Below, one piece after another: positions 4,960 through 12,505 of a stretch of 13,254 nt of DNA. Each line of letters opens with the position of its first letter. Positions within the stretch are counted from its first letter, which is position 1. Under the pieces are notes generated by a model. It had not been told where the DNA came from, ran no database searches, and saw only the letters and a list, made by a program, of their open reading frames with translations. A program made the translations under genes and the position numbers. The stretch is taken from NCBI GenBank assembly GCA_021791615.1, contig JAJYWG010000467.1, forward strand, positions 1 through 13,254, given 5' to 3'. This DNA comes from Actinomycetes bacterium (GTDB lineage: Bacteria; Actinomycetota; Acidimicrobiia; Acidimicrobiales; RAAP-2).

Positions 4960-7632
4960 ATGCCGAGGGCGGCGCTTGTCACGCCCCGCCTTCCTTCCTA
5001 CGTGCTCGAGCGCCCGCGCCTCGTTGAACGCCTCAGCCGTGGCGCAGCCGGCCGGCTCACGTGTGTTGCCGCGCCTGCCGGCTACGGGAAAACGGTGCTC
5101 TTGGCACAGTGGCACGCCGCCCAGAACTGCACGGCCATCGCCCGGGTCGCACTCGACGATCGAGACGCCGACCCGCACTATCTCGGCAGCCACCTCGTTC
5201 ACGTCCTGGTGACGTGCTGGGGCGAGGAGTCCGACAAGAGGCTCAGTCGCCTCGTCGCCGGCGCCGAGCTCGGGCCTCCACTCGTCGATGCCGTGCTCGG
5301 CGCCGTGAGCACGCGCCCAGAAACGCTGATAATGCTCGACGACGTTCAGGTGCTACCTGCACCGTTGATGACCGATCTCGGATCGCTCATCGTGCGTGCT
5401 CCCGACCAGCTGCGCTTTGTGCTCTCGGGCCGATCGGAGCTGTTGTCGGTGGAGCGGGTCGTCGGACGGGCCGCCGAGGTTGCGACCATTACTCCCGAAG
5501 ATCTCGCCTTCGACCGCGAGGAGATCGGAAGCCTCGGCGAACGGATCGGTGTGGTGCTCCATCCCGCCGAGATCGACCAGCTCTACGCCGCTACCGAAGG
5601 CTGGCCGCTCGGGGTGCTCTGCGCGCTCCGGGCCGTCGGGGGACGGACCGGACGCGACGCGGCAGCCGGGTGCCTCGACTTGCCGGATCGCTTCACCGTC
5701 CAGTACGTGCGCCACGAGGTGCTTTCCCAGCTACCCGAGCCCCTTCGGCGCTTCGTCCTCTCCACTTCGGTCCCTGACAGGTTCTCCACCCAGCTCGCCG
5801 ACGCGCTGACCGGGCACCAAGACAGCGCGTCGCTCATCGACGAGCTCATCGGCAACGGGGTCCATCTCCAGGCTCGAGGTAGCGACCCGGCCGAATTCGC
5901 CTATCCACCCTTGCTGCGCGCGTGCTTCCGGGCCGAGCTGCGAACCCGCGCTGCCGGGCGCGAAGAAGCATTGCTGTGCAAGGCGGCCGAGTGGCACCTT
6001 CTCCGTGGCGAGCTCTCTCAGTCGGTCGAGTACCTGATTCGCGCGCACGCGTTCGAACGGGCGATCGAGGTGCTGACCGAACACGCTCACGACCTCTACC
6101 GCGCCGGCCTCGCGCCAAGCGTCGTCCGCTGGATGCGCGCGATCCCAGGAGCGATCCGTCGTCGTAATCCCGCAGGCACGCTGTGCTTCGCGGCCATGTG
6201 CCAGGAGACGAACGAGGCAACCGCGGCAGAGGTGCTGCTCGCCGAGTTCGAGGACGAGGGATGCACGGACACCGAGCTGCTCCGATGGGCCGACGTCATC
6301 TGGTGCCTCGGCATCGAGCATCGCGCTCCCGCCACAGAGGTTCTTCGCAGAGCCGGGCGCCTGCTCGAGCGCGACGGCGTGCCGAGGACGACAAATCGGT
6401 CGGGTCATCGGGTTCGACGCGACCGGCCTTCTCGGTTCGCACATCTGGTAGCGAGCATCGCCTCCGTCTCGGGAGGACGAGCGCTCGCGGGGTTGGACCG
6501 CCATGAAGAAGCGTGGCGATGGTTCAAGGCTGGGCTCGCCGATCCCATCGTACCCCCAGCGTTGCGGGTTCAGCTCCTCGGCGCGCTGGCGAGAAGCGAG
6601 GCCACGGTAGGACGGCTGCACAGCGCCGATCAGCATGCGAGACAAGCGCTCGCCCTTGCTACCGAAATGAGCGACATGCACAGCCTTGAGTGCGCCGAGG
6701 CGTACTTTGCGCGTGGCATCGTAGGCATCGAGCAAGCGAGCGTACCCCTCGAGGAGGTGGCGGTTTCCCTTGCCGAAGCAGAGCGTCGCGCTCGCGTCAA
6801 TCGGCGAAGCGCTCTCCTCGCCGCGATCGTCGCCGAGCAAGCGCGGGTGGCGCTCTTCACGGACCGTGTCGCCGACGGCCTGCACGCCCTCCAGGCCCGT
6901 CGCGCCGAAGGCGGCCCCGACCCGCCGCCAGCAGTCGCCGCCCGGCTTGTCGCCATCGAGGCAGACCTGTTCCTTGCTGCCGACCAAGCCGACCAAGCCG
7001 GCCGTGTCCTTGCCGAGGCGCCTCTCGGCACCGCCGAGGTAGCGGCCGCGCATGCCCGCCTTGCTGTCGAGACCACGCCTCACGACGAGGCCGCGCTCGC
7101 TCGCGCTCTCGACGTGTGGCCGACCGATGACGGTATGAGGCCGCGTGCAAGGAGTTCGAGACTGCTGTGGCAGGCACTCACCGCCCAACTGCGCGGCGAG
7201 ACAGAGCACGCCTGCATCTACCTCGAAGACGCGCTCCGCGTGGCGGAGATGGAAGGGCTTCGCCGGATCTTCTTCGAGGTGGGTATCGAAAAGCTTCGCG
7301 GCCTGGCCCACCTTCTGCCGTCCTCAGCCCGCTCGACACTGGCCGACCTCACCTGGTCCGCCAGCTCGTCGCCGGGTCGCTACCCGGGTGGTCGCGTTCT
7401 CGGGACGTCCTATCCCGACGTCGAAGCGCTCAGCGCGACGGAGCTCGTGGTTCTCCGCTCCCTTGCAAGCGGAGTCGGCAACGGCGAGCTGGCGGCGCAG
7501 CTGTTCATCTCGATGAACACTTTGAAGACGCATCTCAAGCACATCTACCGCAAGCTGGGCGTCACCACCCGACTCCAAGCCGTCCTCCGCGCTGAGCAGC
7601 TGGGGCTTCTCGGAGCTCGGGTGGAACGCTGA
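4960..7632 (+). CDS. LuxR-family transcriptional regulator of the MalT/LAL type
   Basis: This is a cytoplasmic ATP-dependent transcription activator of about 890 residues, the usual size for LAL regulators. The N-terminal STAND-type NTPase has Walker A APAGYGKT (38-45) and Walker B LIMLDDVQ (123-130), followed by RFVLSGRSE, the usual sensor strand. A long helical middle with TPR-like repeats follows. The C terminus holds a LuxR helix-turn-helix (about 823-884: LSATELVVLRSLASG, then NGELAAQLFIS, then NTLKTHLKHIYRKLGV). Such proteins are inactive until an effector binds the helical region and then multimerise on DNA. The ATG at 4960 places the N terminus where the family usually starts; a GTG at 4912 would add 16 residues. 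Neither has a ribosome binding site. The gene runs convergently towards the sugar-transport operon. Its target is unknown. Confidence 0.9.
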   Translation: MPRAALVTPRLPSYVLERPRLVERLSRGAAGRLTCVAAPAGYGKTVLLAQWHAAQNCTAIARVALDDRDADPHYLGSHLVHVLVTCWGEESDKRLSRLVAGAELGPPLVDAVLGAVSTRPETLIMLDDVQVLPAPLMTDLGSLIVRAPDQLRFVLSGRSELLSVERVVGRAAEVATITPEDLAFDREEIGSLGERIGVVLHPAEIDQLYAATEGWPLGVLCALRAVGGRTGRDAAAGCLDLPDRFTVQYVRHEVLSQLPEPLRRFVLSTSVPDRFSTQLADALTGHQDSASLIDELIGNGVHLQARGSDPAEFAYPPLLRACFRAELRTRAAGREEALLCKAAEWHLLRGELSQSVEYLIRAHAFERAIEVLTEHAHDLYRAGLAPSVVRWMRAIPGAIRRRNPAGTLCFAAMCQETNEATAAEVLLAEFEDEGCTDTELLRWADVIWCLGIEHRAPATEVLRRAGRLLERDGVPRTTNRSGHRVRRDRPSRFAHLVASIASVSGGRALAGLDRHEEAWRWFKAGLADPIVPPALRVQLLGALARSEATVGRLHSADQHARQALALATEMSDMHSLECAEAYFARGIVGIEQASVPLEEVAVSLAEAERRARVNRRSALLAAIVAEQARVALFTDRVADGLHALQARRAEGGPDPPPAVAARLVAIEADLFLAADQADQAGRVLAEAPLGTAEVAAAHARLAVETTPHDEAALARALDVWPTDDGMRPRARSSRLLWQALTAQLRGETEHACIYLEDALRVAEMEGLRRIFFEVGIEKLRGLAHLLPSSARSTLADLTWSASSSPGRYPGGRVLGTSYPDVEALSATELVVLRSLASGVGNGELAAQLFISMNTLKTHLKHIYRKLGVTTRLQAVLRAEQLGLLGARVER

Positions 7633-7661
7633 TCGCCGGTAGCGTTGGCAAGGTCTGCTGC

Positions 7662-7855
7662 CGACGATTCCCCGAGCACTGGGAGTTCGAGACGACGCTC
7701 GGCGAGATGAAGGCCCGCCAGCGCGGACAGGGCCGCGGGTCGTGCTGCGCTCCAAGCATCCCAACGGCGTCGTCCAGGAGCTCTACGGCTACCTCTGTGT
7801 GTGACTACGCGATCCGTTGGCTCACGCACACCGTCGCCTTCGACGCCGCACATGG
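7662..7855 (+). pseudogene. Frameshifted C-terminal remnant of an IS4-type (DDE) transposase
   Basis: Three successive plus-strand frames give pieces that join into one familiar protein tail. RRFPEHWEFETTLGEMKARQ is in the first frame (from about 7662). RVVLRSKHPNGVVQELYGY is in the second (about 7736-7801, ending at TGA 7802-7804). CDYAIRWLTHTVAFDAAH is back in the first. In intact IS4-family transposases this region reads roughly as HWEIE..fdElKthqRg, vLRSK.PelV.QEi, then yaiR.lmhe. The E of the DDE triad is expected in the WE.E.. segment. At least two frameshifts and the loss of everything upstream make it a dead fragment. No terminal inverted repeats were found. It lies between two convergent transcription units. 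Confidence 0.65.
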
Positions 7856-7937
7856 AGCGAGGAGACGGCGAGCTCGCGCCCATGCGCAGGGCGGCGCTGA
7901 GGCTGGGCGCCCCCCGGCCCCGCGTCAGGTACTCTGT

Positions 7938-8747
7938 TCAGCCCGGCGGCTGAGTGGTACCAGTCATGTAGGACACCAAGTCCTCGCCGCTCGCCTCCGT
8001 GGTGACGACGGAGCCCACGGTGCGGCCCTGGCGCATGATGGTGACACGGTCGCAGACCTCCAGCACCTGCTGCATGGTGTGGCTGATGAACACGACGCCG
8101 ACTCCGCGCTCTTTCAAGCGGCGCACCAGGTGGAGGACGTGGCGGGTCTGTTCGACGCCGAGAGCCGCCGCGGGCTCGTCCAGCAAGACGACCTTCTGGC
8201 CCCAGACCACCGCCCGTCCCACCGCAATCCCCTGGCGCTGACCACCCGAGAGATGCTCCACGGTGTCCGTCATCGACGCTCCCCGGAGATTGACACCCAC
8301 TTCCCCGAGGGTGCGCGCCGTCTCGGCCCGCATCTGCTTGACCCGCAGGAGCCCCAGATGCCGGAGCGGCCCTCGTCCGTAGACGGGCTCCCGGCCGAGG
8401 AACAGGTTGGAAGCGATGTCGACGGTGTCCACGAGTGCCAGGCTCTGGTACACCACCTCGATCCCCTGGGCCCTGGCCGCCGCAGGAGAGGTGGCTCGAA
8501 AAGCCTTCCCCCCGACTCGGAAAGTGCCGGCGTCCGCGTGGAGCCGTCCGCTGATGCACTTGATCAGGGTGGACTTGCCGGCGGCGTTGTCGCCGATGAG
8601 ACCGACCACCTCGCCGGGCCACACCACGAGGCTCGCGTCGGTCAATGCACGGACGGCGCCGAACGACTTGGCGACATGCATCGCCTCCAGAGCCGGCTGC
8701 TCCGCGGTCGATGCCTGGTCCATGCCCGTGAGGTGTGCCGCGCTCAT
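7938..8747 (-). CDS. Sugar ABC transporter ATP-binding protein (FrcA-like, single ATPase domain)
   Basis: This 269-residue ATPase drives the import complex from the cytoplasmic side. Visible motifs are Walker A GDNAAGKST (52-60), Q-loop Q101, signature LSGGQ (166-170), Walker B VVLLDE (186-191) and switch H223 in ISHTM. One ATPase domain of about 260-270 residues matches FrcA-type importers, unlike RbsA, which has two domains. Family members usually have GDNGAGKST and DEPTAALG; here they are GDNAAGKST and DEPAAALG, still compatible with activity. The ATG at 8747 overlaps the TGA of the permease gene (ATGA), so translation is coupled. A longer frame extends upstream to 9044 but runs through the permease gene and is discarded. 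It is the last gene of the operon; no clear terminator follows. Confidence 0.93.
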   Translation of the reverse strand: MSAAHLTGMDQASTAEQPALEAMHVAKSFGAVRALTDASLVVWPGEVVGLIGDNAAGKSTLIKCISGRLHADAGTFRVGGKAFRATSPAAARAQGIEVVYQSLALVDTVDIASNLFLGREPVYGRGPLRHLGLLRVKQMRAETARTLGEVGVNLRGASMTDTVEHLSGGQRQGIAVGRAVVWGQKVVLLDEPAAALGVEQTRHVLHLVRRLKERGVGVVFISHTMQQVLEVCDRVTIMRQGRTVGSVVTTEASGEDLVSYMTGTTQPPG

Positions 8748-9838
8748 TCCGCAGGCGCCCGGAGCCCGAGAGCCACGGCGACCACGTCGACCGCCCCCTC
8801 CACGATGAGCTGCGCGGGGACCGTGAGACCCATAAGGATCAATCCCTCGGCGAGCATCCCAAGCAGCAGCGCGCCGACGAGTGACCCCGGGACGGAAGAG
8901 CGGCCGCCGAACAGGCTGGTGCCGCCGATGATGGCCGCGGCGATGACCGTGAGAAGATCGGTGCTGCCGAGGGTGTAGGTGGCCCCCTGAAGCCGGCCGG
9001 TGTAGAGCAGCCCTGCCAACGCGGCGGTGAGTGCGCTGATGCACAGTGCCGCGACCCGGAGCGACTTGACCCAGAGCCCGAGCGACAGCGCGGCGTCCCG
9101 GCTGGCACCCACGGAGAGAAGGTGCAGGCCATAGCGCGTCCGACGCAGCGCGACGTGACCGACCACGAGCACTGCCACCACCCAGATGAGAAGGCTCGGG
9201 ATCGGCCCCGCAGAACCCGAGCCGAAGATCCCGTTGTATGCGTTGTTCTGCACGGCGACAGCCTGCAGGTTGGTAAGCGCCTCAGCGACGCCGAGGAGCA
9301 CGCTCGTCATGCCGAGCGTGATCAGGAAGGACGGCACCCGCAAGAAAACCGTGAGAAGCCCGTTGGTCAACCCGACTCCGAGACCGATCCCCAGCCCGGC
9401 GAGCACGCCCACCCACGCCGGCTCGTACTGGAGAACAAGGGCGGTGATGAGCGCCACGAGCGCCACCGTCGAGCCAATCGACAGGTCGATCTCCCCCGCG
9501 CCCAGGGCGAACGTGTACCCCATCGCCATGATGGCGATCGGAGCGCTCTGCTCGACGATCGACTTCAGGTTCCCGACGGTGTCGAACCCGTGGGTTCGCA
9601 GGGTGATGGAGAAGAACGCGAAGATGAGAATGAACCCGAGGTAGGGCAGGGACGCGCGAGCCAGCCGCTCGATCCGGTACCGGCGGGCTGCGCGTGTCTC
9701 CGCCGCCGCAGCCTGCTCCTCGCGGGGCGCGGTCACCAAGGGTGCCGGCGAGGAGCCGGAAGGGTCCGGCTCTTCGTGCCCTCGCAGAAGCGAACGGGAG
9801 GTGCTCACCTCGCCCGGCTCCTGCAGGTTCGCCGGCAT
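8744..9838 (-). CDS. Sugar ABC transporter permease (RbsC/FrcC family)
   Basis: This 364-residue integral membrane protein forms the translocation channel. The first 60 residues are hydrophilic and unusually long for the family. Hydrophobic spans then begin at about 65. The family segment with GEIDLS at 115-120 and the conserved GGTSLFGGRSSV (305-316) place it in the ribose/fructose/xylose permease group (BPD_transp_2). About eight to ten spans are expected from the hydrophobic blocks. The ATG at 9838 has AGGAGG ten bases upstream. It lies about 145 bases after the binding-protein gene with a hairpin in between, and overlaps the ATPase gene by four bases. Confidence 0.93.
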   Translation of the reverse strand: MPANLQEPGEVSTSRSLLRGHEEPDPSGSSPAPLVTAPREEQAAAAETRAARRYRIERLARASLPYLGFILIFAFFSITLRTHGFDTVGNLKSIVEQSAPIAIMAMGYTFALGAGEIDLSIGSTVALVALITALVLQYEPAWVGVLAGLGIGLGVGLTNGLLTVFLRVPSFLITLGMTSVLLGVAEALTNLQAVAVQNNAYNGIFGSGSAGPIPSLLIWVVAVLVVGHVALRRTRYGLHLLSVGASRDAALSLGLWVKSLRVAALCISALTAALAGLLYTGRLQGATYTLGSTDLLTVIAAAIIGGTSLFGGRSSVPGSLVGALLLGMLAEGLILMGLTVPAQLIVEGAVDVVAVALGLRAPAE

Positions 9839-9848
9839 CTATCCAGCA

Positions 9849-9854
9849 CCTCCT
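9849..9854 (-). promoter_or_regulatory. Shine-Dalgarno site of the permease gene
   Basis: AGGAGG on the minus strand lies ten bases before the ATG at 9838. It gives the permease its own strong initiation after the gap and hairpin that separate it from the binding-protein gene. Confidence 0.8.
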
Positions 9855-9908
9855 GGCCCGCACTCGAAGTCACCCGAGCAGCCGGCATCACGACCGTCTC
9901 GGTGCCGC

Positions 9909-9939
9909 GGAGACGGAGAGGCAGCGCCTCTCCGTCTCC
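9909..9939 (-). other. Intercistronic hairpin, 14-bp perfect stem with 3-base loop
   Basis: 9909-9922 is the exact reverse complement of 9926-9939. It lies in the 145-base gap between the binding-protein stop (9984) and the permease start (9838). No T-run follows in the minus direction, so full termination is unlikely. In many binding-protein-dependent operons such a structure protects the upstream mRNA or partly attenuates the downstream genes, which raises binding-protein levels. That role is inferred here. Confidence 0.65.
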
Positions 9940-9983
9940 CACGCACGTCCAGACGTTCAGCGACGATGCGCGCCCGTGTCACG

Positions 9984-11171
9984 TCACTTGCAGGCCTTGA
10001 CCACATTGCTGGGCGGCGCCTGGGCGAGCGAGATCTTCCAGGCCTTGAGGATGTTCGACTTCCTGACGGCCAAGGCCCCCACCACCGAGAACTTCGGCGT
10101 CTGCTTCTTGAGAATTGCCAGACCCGCTTCCTTGGCCATCGTCTCGCCGAGCAGGTAGGGCTGTGTCGCGACGATCCCGGCCAGGTACTGCCCGGTGCAG
10201 AGGTTGCCGTCGATGGAGGGGTCGAGTGTGATCGTCACGACTTTGACGTTGGTCTTGCCCAGGGTGCGCAAGGCGGCGATCACTCCCTCTGCCGGCGCGT
10301 CCGACCACGGTGCGTAGATGCCGGTGATGTTGGGGTACCGCGTCATCATGGCCGTCGTGACTGTGGCCCCCTTTGTCTGTGTGGGCATGGCCTCCTGCGC
10401 CACGATCTTGATCTTGGGATAGAGCTTGCGGATCCACGTCCGGAAGGCGGCGTCACGTTCGTTGGTCACGTAGTATGTCGCGGCGTAATAGATGAAGCCC
10501 ACGTTGCCGTGGCCGTGCATCGCCGACCCGAGCAGCTGGGCAGCCTTGCGGCCCATCTGGTTGAGGTCGTCGGTGACGATGCCCTGGTACTGCGAGGGGA
10601 ACTTGAGGCCCTTCGGCAGATTGCTCAGCAGCACGAGCTTGCTGCCCTTGGCGCTGACCTGCTTGTAGGCCGACGCCTCGGTCGCCGGGTTGACCGGCAG
10701 GCTCAGGATGACGCTGGGCTTGAGCGCCTCGATGGTCTGGAGCTGGTTGACCTGGGTGGCGGCGTTGAAGTTCGCCTGCGTCGTCGCCACGACCTTGATG
10801 CCGAGCGCCTTGAACTCGGCATCGGCTCCGGCCGTGACGCCCTGGCTGAAGGTGCTCTCCTCGTGCCAGGCCATGGCCGCGGTGTAGTGACCCTTCTTCA
10901 GTTTCGCAATCTCAGCCTTGGTGATCGTGACGGAAGCGGCCGGGGTGGCCGCTGTGCCGAGCGGTCCCACCGTCTTCGTGACGGGTCGGGTTCCGGCCGC
11001 GCCGATGGGCGGTGTCGCCGACGCCGACGCGCCAGCGACGCCAATCGCGAGGCCGGCCATGCCGACCGTGACCGTTGCGGTGACGGCGAGACGCCGCATG
11101 CGCCGTCGCGCGACCCGACCTGCGGGGTGCCGTTCGGGCGGGGTGCTCCCTGTGGTTGTACGCATCATCAT
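9984..11171 (-). CDS. Sugar-binding protein of the ABC transporter (Peripla_BP_4 type)
   Basis: This 395-residue exported protein should capture the substrate outside the cell. A basic n-region with RRR and RR (22-27) precedes a hydrophobic segment (about 28-47) and an ASA-type cleavage site near 50. There is no lipobox Cys, unusual for a Gram-positive binding protein. The mature fold begins around residue 96 with YTAAMAWHEESTFSQGV and continues with the alternating strand/helix pattern of RbsB-like proteins, for example LQTIEALKPSVILSLPVNP and VGFIYYAATYYVTNERDAAF. The last region includes VVTITLDPSIDGNLCTGQY. The start at 11171 has AAGGAG seven bases upstream and overlaps the M20 stop (ATGA). 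The first of three consecutive ATGs is chosen for that reason. The sugar cannot be named from sequence alone. Confidence 0.9.
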   Translation of the reverse strand: MMMRTTTGSTPPERHPAGRVARRRMRRLAVTATVTVGMAGLAIGVAGASASATPPIGAAGTRPVTKTVGPLGTAATPAASVTITKAEIAKLKKGHYTAAMAWHEESTFSQGVTAGADAEFKALGIKVVATTQANFNAATQVNQLQTIEALKPSVILSLPVNPATEASAYKQVSAKGSKLVLLSNLPKGLKFPSQYQGIVTDDLNQMGRKAAQLLGSAMHGHGNVGFIYYAATYYVTNERDAAFRTWIRKLYPKIKIVAQEAMPTQTKGATVTTAMMTRYPNITGIYAPWSDAPAEGVIAALRTLGKTNVKVVTITLDPSIDGNLCTGQYLAGIVATQPYLLGETMAKEAGLAILKKQTPKFSVVGALAVRKSNILKAWKISLAQAPPSNVVKACK

Positions 11172-12505
11172 TGTCTTTCTCCTTGCTCTCCTTCGATCTG
11201 TCGGCTGTCCTTGTCGTGACGACTCATGGAGCTGCCGCACCGGCGTGGCCCTCGAGCCCCGGACGCCGCGGCCAGGAAGACGGCGAGGGTGCGTGCGACG
11301 TCGACCAGGTGGCCGACTGGGACCCGCTCCTGCGGCGTATGGCACAACGCGATGTCCCCGGGTCCGAAGTAGACGCCGGGAATGCCCGCGCTCGCGAGGA
11401 GCGGCAGCTCGGACCAGTACGGCGCGCCGCCCACCATGGCATCGGCTGTGGCGAGGCTCAGGCAGCGCCGGAGCAGCTCGACCCGGGGGTCGGCCACGTC
11501 CGTCTCCATCGGGGTGCCGCCGATGGGATGGTCGCGCTCTGCCGGATAGCGCACAGTCGACTCCACTCCCTGCTCCACGGCCAGCCGGCGCAGCAGGTCC
11601 TCCAGCTCCCGGCGGGCCCCGCCCATCGTCTCGGTCGGAAGGACCGTGCGGATGAGCGACAACGAGCAGCGCTCGGGGACCGAGACCGACTCTCCGCCGT
11701 GGATGCCGGTCACCACCAGCAGGGGACGGCCCACGGTCGGGTGGGGATCACGGTCCCACAGCTCGGCCTCGTGGCGGTCGAGAGCCTGCAGCAGCTTCGC
11801 TGCGTCGCGGATGGCGCTGCGCCCCAGCCACGGGTAGGCGAAGTAGCTGGCGCGCCCATGCACCTCGATTGTGGCGATGAAGAACCCGGGCTGGGCCACG
11901 TACAGGTCGAGGTTGGTCGGCTCGGTGTAGACGGCGAAGTCCGGGAACGGGAGCGTGCTCGCAGCCAACTCGGCCACCAGCGCCTTCGCACCCTCACTCC
12001 TGCCGGTGCCTGGCTGCCCGCTCTCCTCGTCCCCGACGAAGGCGACGACGACGTCGCCGGCAGGCTCGAGCCCGGCGGCGTCGAGCGCGCCCAGCGCGCA
12101 CAGGACGGCGGCGATGCCGCCCTTCTCGTCGGCGGTCCCGAGGCCCCAGAGGGACCCGTCGGCCAGGACGCCCGCTCGGGGGTCCGCCCGCGGGTCGTCG
12201 CCCCAGGTGGCTGCCCACCCCGCGACCCCGACGGTGTCGACGTGGCCGATCAGCAGGACCGTCGGTCCACCGCCCGTCCCGCGTCGCCACCCATAGACGT
12301 TGGAGCGGCCGGGCCGGAACTCGGCCACCTTCGTCGTCATCCCGAGCGCCTCGAGCCGGCCGACCAGCTCCCCGACCAACCGGTCTTCGTTTCCGGTGAC
12401 CGTATCGACGGCGACGAGCGCCCGCGTCGCGGCGACCAGCTGCGCTTCGTCCACGAAGGGGCGGAGGCGTCCCCAGAGGGCCTCGAGGTGCCCGGGCTCA
12501 GCCAC
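11168..12505 (-). CDS. M20-family metallopeptidase / amidohydrolase (ArgE/DapE-like)
   Basis: This 445-residue cytoplasmic enzyme of the di-zinc M20 family hydrolyses amide bonds: peptides, N-acyl amino acids or N-acyl amino sugars. The metal site is complete: H88 and D90 in LLIGHVDTV, D126 in GLGTADEKGG, E160-E161 in VGDEESG, E195 in YTEPTNLDL and H389 in DIALCHTPQE. The lid segment that in many members carries a conserved His (G.aaH...P) reads GRASYFAYPWLG here and appears to lack it. The GTG at 12505 overlaps the ROK stop by eight bases and has a G-run just upstream. The frame reaches 12688 but the extra part is a shadow of the ROK gene. It shares ATGA with the binding-protein gene downstream. 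Placed inside a sugar-import operon, it probably acts on the imported compound; the substrate is unknown. Confidence 0.87.
   Translation of the reverse strand: MAEPGHLEALWGRLRPFVDEAQLVAATRALVAVDTVTGNEDRLVGELVGRLEALGMTTKVAEFRPGRSNVYGWRRGTGGGPTVLLIGHVDTVGVAGWAATWGDDPRADPRAGVLADGSLWGLGTADEKGGIAAVLCALGALDAAGLEPAGDVVVAFVGDEESGQPGTGRSEGAKALVAELAASTLPFPDFAVYTEPTNLDLYVAQPGFFIATIEVHGRASYFAYPWLGRSAIRDAAKLLQALDRHEAELWDRDPHPTVGRPLLVVTGIHGGESVSVPERCSLSLIRTVLPTETMGGARRELEDLLRRLAVEQGVESTVRYPAERDHPIGGTPMETDVADPRVELLRRCLSLATADAMVGGAPYWSELPLLASAGIPGVYFGPGDIALCHTPQERVPVGHLVDVARTLAVFLAAASGARGPRRCGSSMSRHDKDSRQIEGEQGERQ
11179..11184 (-). promoter_or_regulatory. Shine-Dalgarno site of the binding-protein gene
   Basis: AAGGAG on the minus strand lies seven bases before the first of three consecutive ATGs at 11171. 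It lies inside the end of the M20 gene and fixes the start well inside the longer frame that reaches 11345. Confidence 0.8.

Noticed and set aside
5731..7311. 526-residue open frame on the minus strand opposite the LAL regulator gene
   Set aside because: It is antisense to a gene with clear Walker and LuxR motifs, has no recognisable domain, and long antisense frames are expected in GC-rich coding DNA.
7707..8978. 423-residue plus-strand open frame
   Set aside because: Only its first 50 or so residues make sense, as part of the transposase remnant; the rest is antisense to the ATPase and permease genes.
9801..11219. 472-residue plus-strand open frame across the binding-protein gene
   Set aside because: Its sequence is an Arg/His/Gly/Asp-rich mirror of the minus-strand gene; no family motif or start signal is seen.
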